DNA of 64,000 bases from Atkinsonella hypoxylon (Eukaryota > Ascomycota > Sordariomycetes > Hypocreales > Clavicipitaceae), in NCBI GenBank assembly GCA_000729835.1, contig JFHB01000085.1:1-64000 (forward strand), written 5' to 3'. The notes below the pieces were generated by a model. It saw only the letters and a program-made list of their open reading frames with translations. It searched no databases and was not told where the DNA came from. Positions 11,437-22,205 of the stretch are shown here, one piece after another (the first letter of the stretch is position 1; every line of letters begins with the position of its first letter). The position numbers were made by a program, and so were the translations under genes.

Positions 11437-12846
11437 ATGGAGCCGCCCCGGGCTTCCACTCCGCTATCCAGCCTCGATGCTCTCTTTGATAATCCGCTCT
11501 TCGCCGGTGGCATTGGCCTGGCCTCATTAGGCGCTGCCGCTGCGTTTGCCCGCAAAGGCGCTATCGTAGCCCTTAGCGCAGTTCGCCGTCGATTGCTGGT
11601 CAACGTCGAAATCAGCAAACAAGATCCTGCATACCCATGGATTTTAACATGGTTGTCACAACCTCGTGAATATCATGGGTTCATCGCGTCACGTATAACT
11701 CGAATTCACAACCTATCAGTCACCACGATGACGATGAATACTAGTAGCCATGGTGGGAGCGGAGCGATCAATGCCAGCTTTTTCCTCCAGCCAGGATATG
11801 GACGACATGTGATCAAGTTTGGCAGCGCTTATATTTCTGTGAACCGTGAGAAACATAGTACCGCCAATATGAATACGGGCGAGCCCCACGAGATTGTCCA
11901 GCTTACGACCCTGTGGGCACATCGTCATGCTTTCGAGGGTATATTTGCCGAAGCGCACAAGCTAGCTGTCAAAGCGAACGAAGGCAAGACCATTGTATAC
12001 TCTGCTCGGGGCATTGAATGGGCTCCCTTGGGTGATCCGAGGAAGAAAAGACCACTTGGATCCGTGATATTGGACGTGGGAGTCAAAGAAAGCGTTCTCG
12101 CCGACGTCAATGATTTCCTCTCACGGCAGCAATGGTATGTCGATCGAGGAATTCCATACAGGCGTGGATATCTTCTCTTCGGTCCTCCTGGCAGTGGTAA
12201 AAGTTCTTTTATTCAAGCGATGGCTGGGGAGCTTGACTTTGACGTCGCAATGATTAATCTTAGCGAGATGGGCATGACAGATGACAAACTAGCCTATCTA
12301 CTGACGAAACTGCCAAAGCGATGCCTTCTGCTCCTGGAAGATGCAGATGCTGCATTTGTGAACCGCCGCCAGCGTGATGCTGATGGATATAGTGGTGCGA
12401 ATGTCACTTTTTCTGGATTGTTGAATGCCCTAGATGGTGTTGCCGCAGGCGAAGAGCGCATAGCTTTTCTTACTACGAATCATATTAACCGACTAGATCC
12501 TGCGCTTATTCGACCGGGCCGTGTTGATATGTTGCTCAGAATAGGTGAAGCAACAAAGTATCAGGCGGGAGAGATGTGGGACCGATTTTACGGAGATAAA
12601 GACCGTGATGGTGCTGGCAAAGAGCGCTTTCTGCAACGCCTCGAAGAGCTCGGGCTTTTTGGAACATACCAAGGCGGCTCTCCATCCAACAGACAGACCA
12701 GTACGGCGGCTCTGCAAGGCTTGTTCTTATTCAATAAAGTCGATATGCAAGGAGCAATCGACATGGCTGAAGAATTAATACCTCGGACTTTTGAGGCGTC
12801 AGACAATAGCCCTTCGAGCAGAAATAATGCCGACTCTCAGTCTTGA
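11437..12846 (+). CDS. bcs1: Mitochondrial AAA chaperone Bcs1
   Basis: Inner-membrane AAA ATPase that translocates the folded Rieske iron-sulfur protein during cytochrome bc1 assembly. Single exon, 469 residues, the usual size. A single hydrophobic segment (about residues 24-48, GGIGLASLGAAAAFARKGAIVAL) followed by basic RRRLL is the known internal-targeting layout. The BCS1-specific domain spans roughly residues 50-210. The AAA module has Walker A GPPGSGKSS at residues 249-257, Walker B LLLLEDAD near 297-304, and sensor and arginine-finger segments FLTTNHINRLDPALIRPGR. The RRQRDADGYSGANVTFSGLLNALDG region is characteristic of true Bcs1 rather than the expanded Bcs1-like paralogues of fungi. 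The start gives the expected N terminus. Confidence 0.95.
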   Translation: MEPPRASTPLSSLDALFDNPLFAGGIGLASLGAAAAFARKGAIVALSAVRRRLLVNVEISKQDPAYPWILTWLSQPREYHGFIASRITRIHNLSVTTMTMNTSSHGGSGAINASFFLQPGYGRHVIKFGSAYISVNREKHSTANMNTGEPHEIVQLTTLWAHRHAFEGIFAEAHKLAVKANEGKTIVYSARGIEWAPLGDPRKKRPLGSVILDVGVKESVLADVNDFLSRQQWYVDRGIPYRRGYLLFGPPGSGKSSFIQAMAGELDFDVAMINLSEMGMTDDKLAYLLTKLPKRCLLLLEDADAAFVNRRQRDADGYSGANVTFSGLLNALDGVAAGEERIAFLTTNHINRLDPALIRPGRVDMLLRIGEATKYQAGEMWDRFYGDKDRDGAGKERFLQRLEELGLFGTYQGGSPSNRQTSTAALQGLFLFNKVDMQGAIDMAEELIPRTFEASDNSPSSRNNADSQS

Positions 12847-13458
12847 GAGTCTAAATCCAATCGCGGATTGGGAGTCAACGGCCTATGCTACGGTATATAT
12901 GTCGACTTGTATTATTGATGATACCCATGTACTAATCTCTATGTACCATCATTGTGAAACCATGAATTCTGTATTACGTCATGGCGCTGGGACTTGGATC
13001 TTGTATCAATATACACAAGATATAGAGACTGTAAGTATTATAGTGTGTATCTTTGCTTGTACTTTAGTGTCGGGTTGAATCCAAAGCCGAACATTTTTGA
13101 TAGAATATCGAATATCTCCATCTCTGCACGCAGGGCTTTAGTTTTATAATAATATGAAGGGAAAAGAAAAAGAGAAAAAAACCCAGCGGACTCTGTTCAG
13201 ATCAGACCAGACTCCTTTAAAACTTGTCGGTTACAATAATAGCAGGTTCGGTTGCGCTGTTCTGTTAATGCTCAGTGCGGCTAAGGCTGCTGTGCCTAGG
13301 TAGTCAGCCCAACCACTGCGGCGGGAAGAGTCATGCTTTAATACGGGCCCTCGGTCGTCTCAAGAACATGATGCCCCAAAGCCGATCGTTCGTCCGTTTC
13401 GTGACTTCTATAAAACTGCATCTCGGGAATTGCACATAGCATGCATGAAGAATAAACA
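12847..13458. other. Intergenic, tandem orientation
   Basis: 3' flank of bcs1 and promoter of the PARG-like gene. An A-rich patch lies near 13155-13182. Nothing else was recognised. Confidence 0.5.
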
Positions 13459-14454
13459 ATGTCGTCTCCACAGCAGAAGACCCTGGACAGGTGGATATCC
13501 TCAAGAACTTCAGCAAGCACCTCAACAGCACAGCCAACATCATCGTCGAACAGCCCTGGTAACGGAGCCAACCGCGACCAGAGCTTCCGCAGAGGAGAGG
13601 ACCTTGCAGCTATCGCCAAAGAGACGATGATGGTATTGCCTGGCATTCTGCATAAATTACCTAACATTCAGGCAGAAAAATCAGAGGCACTGTACCTGAG
13701 TACGCTCATGCCACTCCAGCCCTCCGAATGCCCCAAACGAACGCCAACTGGCAAAGCAGTAATTCGGATCGTGAACAATGATTCATTCAATGCCGCAGTC
13801 GTACTAGCAAGTAAGAAGGGCGGCGGTTCGTCCTCTGGGCGCGTCGCGGTACTCAACATGGCCAGCCACGTCAACCCTGGTGGTGGTTGGTTGAAAGGTG
13901 CCAGAGCTCAAGAGGAAGCACTTTGCTATCGCAGCTCTCTATATTTGTCGCTTCACCGGCATTATTATCCTTTTAAGCAGCGGATGGGACTATATGCACC
14001 AGACGTCGTAATTATACGCTCAGATATGGCATCTGGACACAAAATCCTTGTTCCTGATACGTCAGAGTGCGATCTGCCTGTTGTCAGCGTCCTTAGTATT
14101 GCCGCTCTGCGACGCCCCGAGACAAGACGCATTCGTGGCAACACAGCAGGTGGAGATGTGTTTGAAAAGCTTGTCTTTGCCGATCCTTCAGCCAGAGAGT
14201 TAACAAAGGACAAGATCAGACTATGTCTCAGAATGGCTGCTCGCAAAGGCCATGGTCTGCTTGTACTTGGAGCGCTAGGCTGTGGTGCATTCAGGAATCC
14301 GAAAGAAGAGGTTGCACATTGTTGGCTAGAGGTGCTCCAAGAGACAGAATTTCAAGGTGGTTGGTGGGAGGAGATATGGTTTGCTGTGTATGACACGGGA
14401 AATGAGGGCAATTTTGAGACATTCCGAAAAGTTCTTGGTGGGAAGGAGGTATAG
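13459..14454 (+). CDS. Microbial-type PARG/TIGR02452-like protein (DUF2263)
   Basis: Predicted poly(ADP-ribose) glycohydrolase-like macro-fold protein of 331 residues, single exon. The PARG hallmark GGG-X7-QEE is intact: GGGWLKGARAQEE at residues 141-153, preceded by NP and followed by LCYRSSLY. A second macro-fold loop, LVLGALGCGAFRNP, lies at about residues 268-281. Family members remove ADP-ribose from proteins or nucleic acids, but the substrate in fungi is not established. The first 50 residues are Ser/Thr/Gln-rich and probably disordered; near residue 6 they contain QKTLDRWI, which loosely resembles a PCNA-binding box. The GGG and QEE residues argue for an active enzyme. The assignment is to family only. 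Confidence 0.85.
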   Translation: MSSPQQKTLDRWISSRTSASTSTAQPTSSSNSPGNGANRDQSFRRGEDLAAIAKETMMVLPGILHKLPNIQAEKSEALYLSTLMPLQPSECPKRTPTGKAVIRIVNNDSFNAAVVLASKKGGGSSSGRVAVLNMASHVNPGGGWLKGARAQEEALCYRSSLYLSLHRHYYPFKQRMGLYAPDVVIIRSDMASGHKILVPDTSECDLPVVSVLSIAALRRPETRRIRGNTAGGDVFEKLVFADPSARELTKDKIRLCLRMAARKGHGLLVLGALGCGAFRNPKEEVAHCWLEVLQETEFQGGWWEEIWFAVYDTGNEGNFETFRKVLGGKEV

Positions 14455-15456
14455 ACGAAGGGTGATACAACAAGCACGAACAGAGGGAAATATGGCTAAT
14501 GCTAGCATATTTGTTGAAGGACGAAATAAGTTGCAAGCGCGCAATTGTCTGTCTTCAAAGAGGAGGGACAGATACGACATTCAGAGCTGCTCATGTTGCA
14601 ACACAGAGCAAGTTTGGCTGCCAGTACTGTGATGTTGCTTGATGAGATTAATATATCCAAAGCTGAAGACGGCCCAAAATATTGGCGCATGAATTACTGT
14701 AACTACTACAAATAGGCACACGCAATCTTCAATCTGTCAAGCCCACTGTCACGGAGAGCATTTAAGATGACACCATAGTTAGTGGAGAAGCAGTTCTAGA
14801 CAAATCATGGTCGTGAAACGATGAAAATCCCAGCAAAAGATTGTGGATCAATCAGCATAACCACATGGCGCAAGATAGCGTCCGTTGACGCAATGAAGGT
14901 AAGAAGCCAGTGCTTTCCCAAAAATGTTTTAGTGAACGCGGGGACATTTACTTTTTTCCAAACCTGCGGTCACGACTCTTCATGCAGAGACCGCACGCTG
15001 GACGATGAGTAGAAGGAGAGTACGTTAAGTATGATATGATTCAATGTGCGCGACCGGCCTTCACATCTGCTCACGGTCGGTGAATTACGGTGCTATTGCT
15101 CGGACAAAGCATGAACGAGTAGGCACCTAGATACCTACTAGGTACCTGGTCACCGGATTCTTTACAATGTACAGTTAGGTACCTTAGGTACCTAGGCTAG
15201 ATACAGGATCAGTCAGACCTTCCTTTGCCAGCTGACATGGGTACGGATACCCTGAGCTATGCCATTGAAGACCACATGATATTAGGCTACGGATTACGCC
15301 ATTCATCTCACAACTGTATCGACAGCCACGGCAAATAAGAAGAGACAGTGAGGGACTGTCTGAACGCTTACAGTTACGTCCAAGATCAGTGATGAGCCTA
15401 AACCAAGATCCGTACTCTGTACGTATTTGTCGTCTGAGATGTCGCCGCAACCAGAA
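14455..15456. other. Intergenic
   Basis: No gene supported. GGTACCTA words are dense at about 15120-15195. The region borders an inverted-repeat element starting near 15457. Confidence 0.5.
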
Positions 15457-16108
15457 CAAGCGGTAAATTGCCCACCGGAGCTTTTAAATTTCCAACTGGG
15501 TCTAACTAAACCCAGTAAGGTCACTTTTAGTGCTGACCCTACCTAAAAGTACCCCTAACGTTTCTTTTTGTGCTAGGCCGCTTCTGTATAAGAGGGCGCT
15601 AAATGTTATTGCTATAGCGAATTAAGAGCTTTATTAAAATATATAAATTTGCGTTTATACTAAGAAGTTTTTATAATAGATAATGTAGTGTAAGAATAAG
15701 GCTTCTAACGATAGTTAATATATATATTGTGATAAAGATATAGGCACATTGCAAGATACATGTAACGGACTAGGTCTTTGACCTAGTCTTGCAATATACG
15801 GAATAGATGCCAATTGTACAGAGTCGTGTGACTTGTACAATACGTATCCTTTTGCCATAGGGGGTATCGAGCGGGGATTGGGCTATCACCCACATGGAGT
15901 GCGCAGGCATCCGCTATGGCCCAATTGGGCCACTCCATGACAATACACTAGAATTAGGGCCTTATAGCTGCATAAGACAGCTAAATCGTGGCCTAGCACA
16001 AAAAGAAACACTAGAGGTACTTTTAGGTAGGGTCAGCACTAAAAAGGACCTTACTGGATTTGTTAGATTCAGTTGGAAATTTAAAAGCTCTGGTGGGAAA
16101 TTTGCTTG
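15457..16108. mobile_element. Non-autonomous inverted-repeat element (MITE-like)
   Basis: Two arms of about 120 bp, 15457-15579 and 15990-16108, are near-perfect reverse complements of each other. Landmarks shared in opposite orientation include CTTTTAAATTTCCAACTG, AGTGCTGACCCTACCTAAAAGTAC and TTTCTTTTTGTGCTAGGCC. They enclose about 410 bp of AT-rich DNA with no coding frame. The outer ends start CAAGC...AAATT.CCCACC. The size and long terminal inverted repeats suggest a MITE or foldback DNA transposon. No clear target-site duplication was seen, so the exact ends are uncertain. Confidence 0.75.
15749..15795. repeat. Perfect nested hairpin inside the inverted-repeat element
   Basis: GACTAGGTC-TTT-GACCTAGTC (15768-15788) forms a 9-bp stem with a 3-nt loop, and ATTGCAAGA / TCTTGCAAT flank it as a second 9-bp inverted pair (15749-15757 and 15787-15795). 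A further palindrome GGCCCAATTGGGCC, between CATGGAGT and ACTCCATG, lies at about 15892-15940. Confidence 0.8.
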
Positions 16109-16673
16109 CCCTTTCCCCTCCACTTGGTCAAGAATGTGGTAGCGACTCGAAGAGGCTAGGAACACAAGTCTCCATAAAAATTTCCATTTTCGCTTTCAAT
16201 TTTTGTCTCTTGACGGGCCTCTCGTTCTCCATTCGCTGAAGAGCTATCCTTCACCCATCTGTGGCGCCTTTCCGCGATGGCGTGATAAGGCGAGGTGTTA
16301 AACTAAAGACTAAAAACGAGCGCCATGCGTCTCTGTAGCCTGAGACAAGCTCTATCGACCCTACTTGTGCGCGTTGATTTGTGCGATAGCGGTAAATACC
16401 ATTGTTCAATTCCGCAGATTGACCTCAAATGTGGGTTGAATAATCGCGCGCCGCAGCCATCACCCAGTCCCGGCTGACGAGAACCCCTTCCTTCGTTACC
16501 TTGATGAATGCTCGTCTTTAATTTTTTCTTCTAAAACTCGTAGATGGTCACTCCCTTCTCCTGTTCTGTGACCGCGAAATCCGCAAATTCTGTGTCCCTC
16601 CCCTCCAATTTTGGTACCGCGTGTCAATGCCGCGCGTGGGACATAAAACACCAAAAGACCGTCACTCACAGCT
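16109..16673. promoter_or_regulatory. Upstream region of the permease gene
   Basis: Spacer between the inverted-repeat element and the permease start. It contains CT-rich stretches near 16480-16610, common in fungal promoters and leaders. The permease promoter thus abuts the mobile element. Confidence 0.4.
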
Positions 16674-18558
16674 ATGGTTCGAGATTCAAATAAGGCTGCT
16701 AGCGAAGTACTCGCCGAACAACACCTGGCGGACAGCTCAGTCGGCAATCATGGCTACGAAACAGGCCGTTCGCGTTTCAATGGATATGGAACACAACCTG
16801 ATATCAGTGACGGGAGCCTGATAGACCCAGATTCCGGAGTTAAGCGAGGTCTCAAAAACAGGCATTTATCTATGATGGCCCTGGCTGGCATTATTGGACC
16901 TGGTTTACTGGTTGGTGCGGGTGGCGCATTAAACAACGGTGGCCCAGCATCGTTGCTCATTGGATTTGGTGTCATTGGTATGTTTCTTCAATGAGAATTC
17001 GACTCCCCAAGAATTTCAGTTGCTCTCGATATTAAAATGATGCGGAGAATATGCATCGTGGCATGAAAGTATAAACTGCAGTAGCTAACAGTCTTATTTA
17101 CACAGGAATCATCGCGTTTTCCATCATGCAGTCTCTTGGTGAGGTAACGACATTATTCCCTGGGGGTGGTTCATTTGTTTCGCTCGCCGAGAGCATGGTT
17201 GACAAGTCCTTTTCCGTTGCCGTTGGTTGGAACTACTTCATCATATGGGCCACAGTATTGGCCAACGAATACAACGTGATATGCAGCATCCTCACATATT
17301 GGGTACCAAAAGTTCCAATCTGGGGATTCTTTCTGATCCTCTGGTTCGTCTTCACGGCCTTCCAGCTTCTGGGCGTGGAAGCTTTCGGGGAGGCAGAATT
17401 TTGGCTGGCTCTCTTCAAAATTCTTGGCCTAACTGCGTATTTCATTTTCTCAATTATCTATGCCGCTGGTGGTTTAATAGGTCAGAAAGAACCCCTTGGA
17501 TTCCATTCTTGGCATGACCCTGGAGCGTTCAACGGAAACGGGTTCCGAGGCGTCGCAACTGTATTTGTCTTTTGCTCCACATTCTATGCCGGCGTTGAGT
17601 CGGTTGCCGTGGCGGCTACTGAAACACGAAATCCAGGAGTTGCTGTTCCCCGAGCGATCCGTCAGGTGTTTTGGCGAATTATCTATGTCTATATGGGCTC
17701 AGCACTCTTCTTTGGCATCACCTGCCCGGCAGACGCTGAAGGCTTAGTTAACGGAGGCGCAAAAGCTTTGCAGAGTCCCATGACGATCGCCATTCAGAAT
17801 GCTGGCTGGCAAGGAGGTATGTTTGGTGTATATCCTGTCCGGTGAAAATCTCCATTCCATTCATTTGCTAACATGTTCAACCAGGTGTTCACCTCATCAA
17901 CGCGTTTATTCTAATCACATGCTTGTCCGCCATTAACTCCTCTATCTACATTGGATCTCGAACAATACTGTACATGGCGCAATCAGGAAAAGCACCCCGC
18001 TTCATTGGCTGGACCAACCAGCGAGGTGTGCCTGTCTGGGCAATTGTTCTGACCAATGCTGTTGGATCTATATCGATGATGAATGTATCTACTGGAGCTT
18101 CTAAGGCGTATAGCTACATTGTCAATCTTTCAGGCGTTAGTACGTTCCTGGTCTGGGGAAGCATCAGTCTCATTCATATTCGATTTCGCCGTGCCTGGGC
18201 TGCTCAAAATCGGAGTTTGAGCGAAATTCCGTTCAAGAGTATGTTCTACCCTTACATTGCATATTTTGGCCTGGCAGCCAATGTATTCCTTGCTCTTGTT
18301 CAAGGATGGACTACACTGTCTCCTTTAGAGGCAGGCACGTTTGTCGACGCATACATTCTTCTGCCTCTCTTCGGAGTCATCTACTTGATATGTAAATTAT
18401 ACTGGAGAGGCACTGATCATTTCAAGCGCAGTTGGGAAATTGACCTCGATAGTGGCCGGAGGAGCGATTTGGATGGGAAGGGATTCGTGCCTGATGATGA
18501 GCAGTTCATTGAGAGCCGTAAAGTTCCCATCTGGAAGAAAATTTGGGCTGCACTGTAG
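16674..18558 (+). CDS. Amino-acid permease, YAT family
   Basis: Plasma-membrane amino-acid:H+ symporter of the APC superfamily. Three exons (16674-16977, 17106-17816, 17885-18558) give 562 residues; introns are 128 and 68 bp with GTATGT donors. The polar N-terminal tail (about residues 1-60) leads into KNRHLSMMALAGIIGPGLLVGAGGAL, the conserved TM1 with its GxIGxGL-type unwound segment. QSLGEVTTLFPGGGSF (TM2-3) and the ESVAVAATETRNP signature are also typical of fungal general or basic amino-acid permeases. About 12 hydrophobic segments are visible, and the C-terminal tail ends RKVPIWKKIWAAL. Substrate specificity cannot be read from sequence. An upstream ATG at 16627 opens an out-of-frame uORF overlapping the start. 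Confidence 0.92.
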
Positions 18559-19237
18559 AGAAATGTGTGAATAAATAGTTTCCTGAAAGAACAAGTAACA
18601 CATGGCACCTGGAAACTTGTCAATTTCCTCCCAAATGGTATAGTGCATTTTCCACAGCGGTGTATACCACGGTGCATCTTTGGCTAGACAGGATGTGCTG
18701 CAATTTTTGGCCTTTCCGCGAACGGAGTGCTCGAGAAAAAAATGTGATGAATGTCGTAGGGAACAGAAAAAAATATAAGGTAGATACAACCGCTTTCCAT
18801 CAGATTCGGGCCGAGACGTTGCTCAATATGCAGCTGGGTTCGTGGCAAGCGACACAAGTAAGCGAAGAATACATGATATAATAACATTCATACATAGTTC
18901 GAAGTCTCAAAGTCTCGTCCTCAGCCCGTTATTGTAGATTTTCGCAAACCTGAGAACTTGGTCGACTATCTCTTTAAAATGGAAACGATGGCCGCAGAAA
19001 GTGCTCAAGGTTTATAGATCAGAGGGCTTGGTACATGAGGTGCTTGATATAGAGAATGAAGGCACAATTAGCTCTATTCACGAGCATGTAACTTCGGATC
19101 CTTGTCCGCCCTGTGAAGTAGTCAGTGCTACGAACCTCTACTAAGAAGAATACAGCGGGATTCTTGAGGCAAATGGACAAGAGCCTATATTGATTCTTAT
19201 AGGTTTGCCTGCGGCAGAAAATGTAGATCCGGGATGA
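18559..19237. other. Intergenic
   Basis: 3' flank of the permease gene. Open frames here are short and on both strands. Nothing recognisable. Confidence 0.5.
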
Positions 19238-19564
19238 CAGCACGAAACGGCCTTAGATAAGTCGAAAGAAAAACTTAAGCCGACTCCTATCGATCACATG
19301 TTCATGTCTGGCTCTTCAGACTGGCACCGCCACGATCAATCAGCCAATATTGGTATGGGTATCGCAAAAACCTACCAGTTTCAAATCTACGGACGCGAGG
19401 CCTCCAATTGGGTCATTGGCTGGGGTCTTCGACGTGGAAATATGCACAGAATTAGTATTAGAGCAGTGGAGTTCAACCTCAGAGCGACAACGTTATACGA
19501 AAAGGTCGGTTTTGTGCACGAGAAGGGTGTGGGAGGCTCTTGGAGAGGGTTAGGCAAACATTAA
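19238..19564 (+). pseudogene. GNAT-family acetyltransferase remnant
   Basis: An open stretch after an in-frame stop at 19235 encodes the central and C-terminal part of a RimJ/RimL-type GNAT fold. Visible are a beta-4-like segment with GSSDW (about 19310), the acetyl-CoA-binding helix region IGMGIAKTYQFQIYGREASNWVI, and NLRATTLYEKVGFVHEKG, the usual N-x-x-A-x-x-L-Y-E-K-x-G-F end of the domain. The first half of the domain is missing, and the frame ends early in GLGKH instead of the usual basic tail. The canonical Q/R-x-x-G-x-G/A loop reads QFQIYG, so CoA binding is probably impaired. This looks like a 5'-truncated decaying copy; an unrecognised upstream exon is less likely. Confidence 0.6.
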
Positions 19565-22205
19565 GATTGACGCAAAGACGGTGTTCATTTTACGCGATTC
19601 AGCCAAGTGGAGCGGACAGTCGTACAAAGTGGCGGAATTTGATCTTCTGCAATGTCTTGTACGTTGATCATGAGAATGAAAGATCAAGTATCCGTTGCCA
19701 AGTAACCAGCATGTCATGATACTCGACCCGTAACAAATCCGAGCATTTAATGAATATGACATGACGATTTATGTAAGGACAGCACTAGACTGAAGGTTTC
19801 AGATGAGTGTCTCGGATGTGACCGACAGTAATATGTTAGGAAGAGACGAGCAATTGATTCTCAAGTCTAGACGCTCACATATTAGTTTCGAAACAAAACA
19901 TTCAGTAAGATGTAAGATGCCGAATGAGATAACACATGATCATCAGGGTCAGTCAGGTTCAGCGAACCACAAGAAGACTCCATGTGGGACCAGAAACACT
20001 GCGACAGGCTCAGCCAGTCATTTCAGTACAGCCCCGACCTTCTGTTGCATTCTCCCAAGCATCAAGCATGCACGCACGGTGAGCGGAGTACCTGCCTGCG
20101 GGTTCGAGGATTGGGGACGTGGCGCGGCAGCGTGTAACTATCGCTCTTTCCCGGCGCGTTGCCAAACTACCAGGCGCGTGGTCTGCACCCAACCACGTGC
20201 GTGGATGCGTGTCGCGCCGCACGAGGGCCAAATGCTCCGCTAACTAAGGACCGCCAGGTCTCGCTCCGAACCACAATGGCAAGGAAGGAATTGCTCATGT
20301 TGCTTGCTCCACGTCACCAATAAACGGCTTGATAGGAGCAAGGCTGTGAGGCTGGGGCAATTTCCCCGTTTTCGCTCAGGCTGTTTGTTTGAGTAAGCGC
20401 CGACAAGCTAAGCGCCGTGGTCTGTCTTAATCAGGCTTACGTAGGACAGGTCATGTAAATAAGGGTTGTCAGTATTAATATCAGTGATACTGTGCGATGA
20501 AGCAATAGCTTTACTTATTCTATCCTTCAGGTAATTTAAAATAGCCGCCAGTATGGAGCTGCTGTGGTCCAAGTACGACATTGCAGCTGAGATGCACCCA
20601 GCGAGGCCGCGACGTCGACGACGGTCAAAGCAGTCTCCGCTCTGACAGACATACTCGACGCGACGTTCAGCGACGAGAAGTAGGAAAGAAGGAAGACGCG
20701 TTCAACTTGGCGATGCTCGCGAGGCTCTGTGGTTGACAGTCGCGATGGTGGTGCGTGGATGTAAAGAGCGTTCGGCGACCGACCAACGGTTCGACGTGAA
20801 AAACCGAGCATGGTCTACCAGGCAGACGCGACTTTCAATGCTGGCGACTCGTTGAAGAAAAGCAGAACCGTGTCCAGGGATCATAACCCAAAGTGGCTAG
20901 AAGGTGCATCTAAAAATGAACCACGGTAGCATTCGGCCAACGAGAAGGCCGGCGCTTGCAGCAAGCCCACCAAGCCCCAGACTAAGCCGAATGGGTTATT
21001 GCATTTGGGTCAGAGCCAATAAGGTTGGCATTGGGGCCCAAGCTGTCTGCTTCCTCGAGCTCCACATTCGACTAAACTTGTTCATGGCTCCACTACCACC
21101 ACCTCACCTCGTCTCACCTCTCTCCTCTCCTACATGTGGTCAACAACAGCTGGGCGTTGACGACAGGAGAGATCCCTGCATGCGCGGGCTAGTGCCATGT
21201 CCTGTGTATCTCTCTCGCAAATTCACGATACTCCCGCGACTATGCTTGTTCGCGCCCAAGTCGCGGAAACGCCAACACGCATGTCCATCATGCACGCTTT
21301 ATCTATCCGCACGCGCATATACCGGAGCTAATGAATCCATGTCGCCTTCCACGGCTCGACTCTGGATTGCCTGGGCGGACGTACAGTGTCATCTGGCGGT
21401 GACTGTTGAAATAATAGAGAAAACCACTGCAATGTCTTCGCGTGCATTCCGTGTGTCTACCATTATTCATGTAAGTGTTGAATGGCCTGCGTTTCAGGTT
21501 CCACTGCCTTCGTCGACATGGCGGCTGTTTGGTGGTGGTTTGCTCGCTCTGCAGCCGGAAAGCCAGACCCTGGTCCTTCTTGCTCTCACCAACGTCCTAA
21601 TATATCGTCTTATTCGTGGCTCGTCTGTCTGGACCTCCACTCGCCCATACAGTCGGATGGATCTTCCCGTATATGGTTGTTACCCATACCTTGTAGCAAC
21701 ACCCTTGTCAAACTATATGCGGTAAAGGTAAAGTCTGCTCATCCATTGATCTACGGCGAGGATAAGAAGACGGCCTCATCCTTTGAATTGACAATTCTGA
21801 AATCGGTTCCCCAATCGTTTTGAGACTGCCCCTTTCTTTCTCCTCGTTTCTCCTTGTCCCTCTCCCCTGCATCTGGCCGCTTAAGTTGGTCTTCCACAAA
21901 CCTTTCCATCCTTCATTGCTTTGGTCTGCGCGCTCCTCGCGGATCTGCTCGACTCTCTCTTTGTCTAGACAAGCGCTGGTCGCCGAAAAAATAACCCCCT
22001 TTCTTCTTGAGTTATTCTATCTCTGCGTAACATAGCACCACCATCTTCAGCAGTCCAACTCAGAAGACATATTTTGCTTTATACTCTTGTTGTCGTTACT
22101 TGCCTCTTGTCTTATACGATAAAACAGTGAACTGGAGCTGGGCTCGAGCTCATTTAATTAATCCCCTTGGATCCTAATTACTAGATACGACTTTATCTCG
22201 AAAGC
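19565..22205. promoter_or_regulatory. Long upstream region/leader of the 22.2 kb gene
   Basis: 2.6 kb without a supported gene. From about 21070 it becomes pyrimidine-rich (CT tracts near 21080-21130 and 21825-21880), as seen in long fungal 5' leaders. The 274-codon frame at 20904-21725 lacks family character and probably lies in the leader or promoter. Confidence 0.45.

Noticed and set aside
20904..21725. 274-codon open frame on the plus strand
   Set aside because: It begins at a GTG, has no family motif and lies in the pyrimidine-rich upstream region of the 22.2 kb gene; its length is explained by low stop-codon density in GC/CT-rich DNA.
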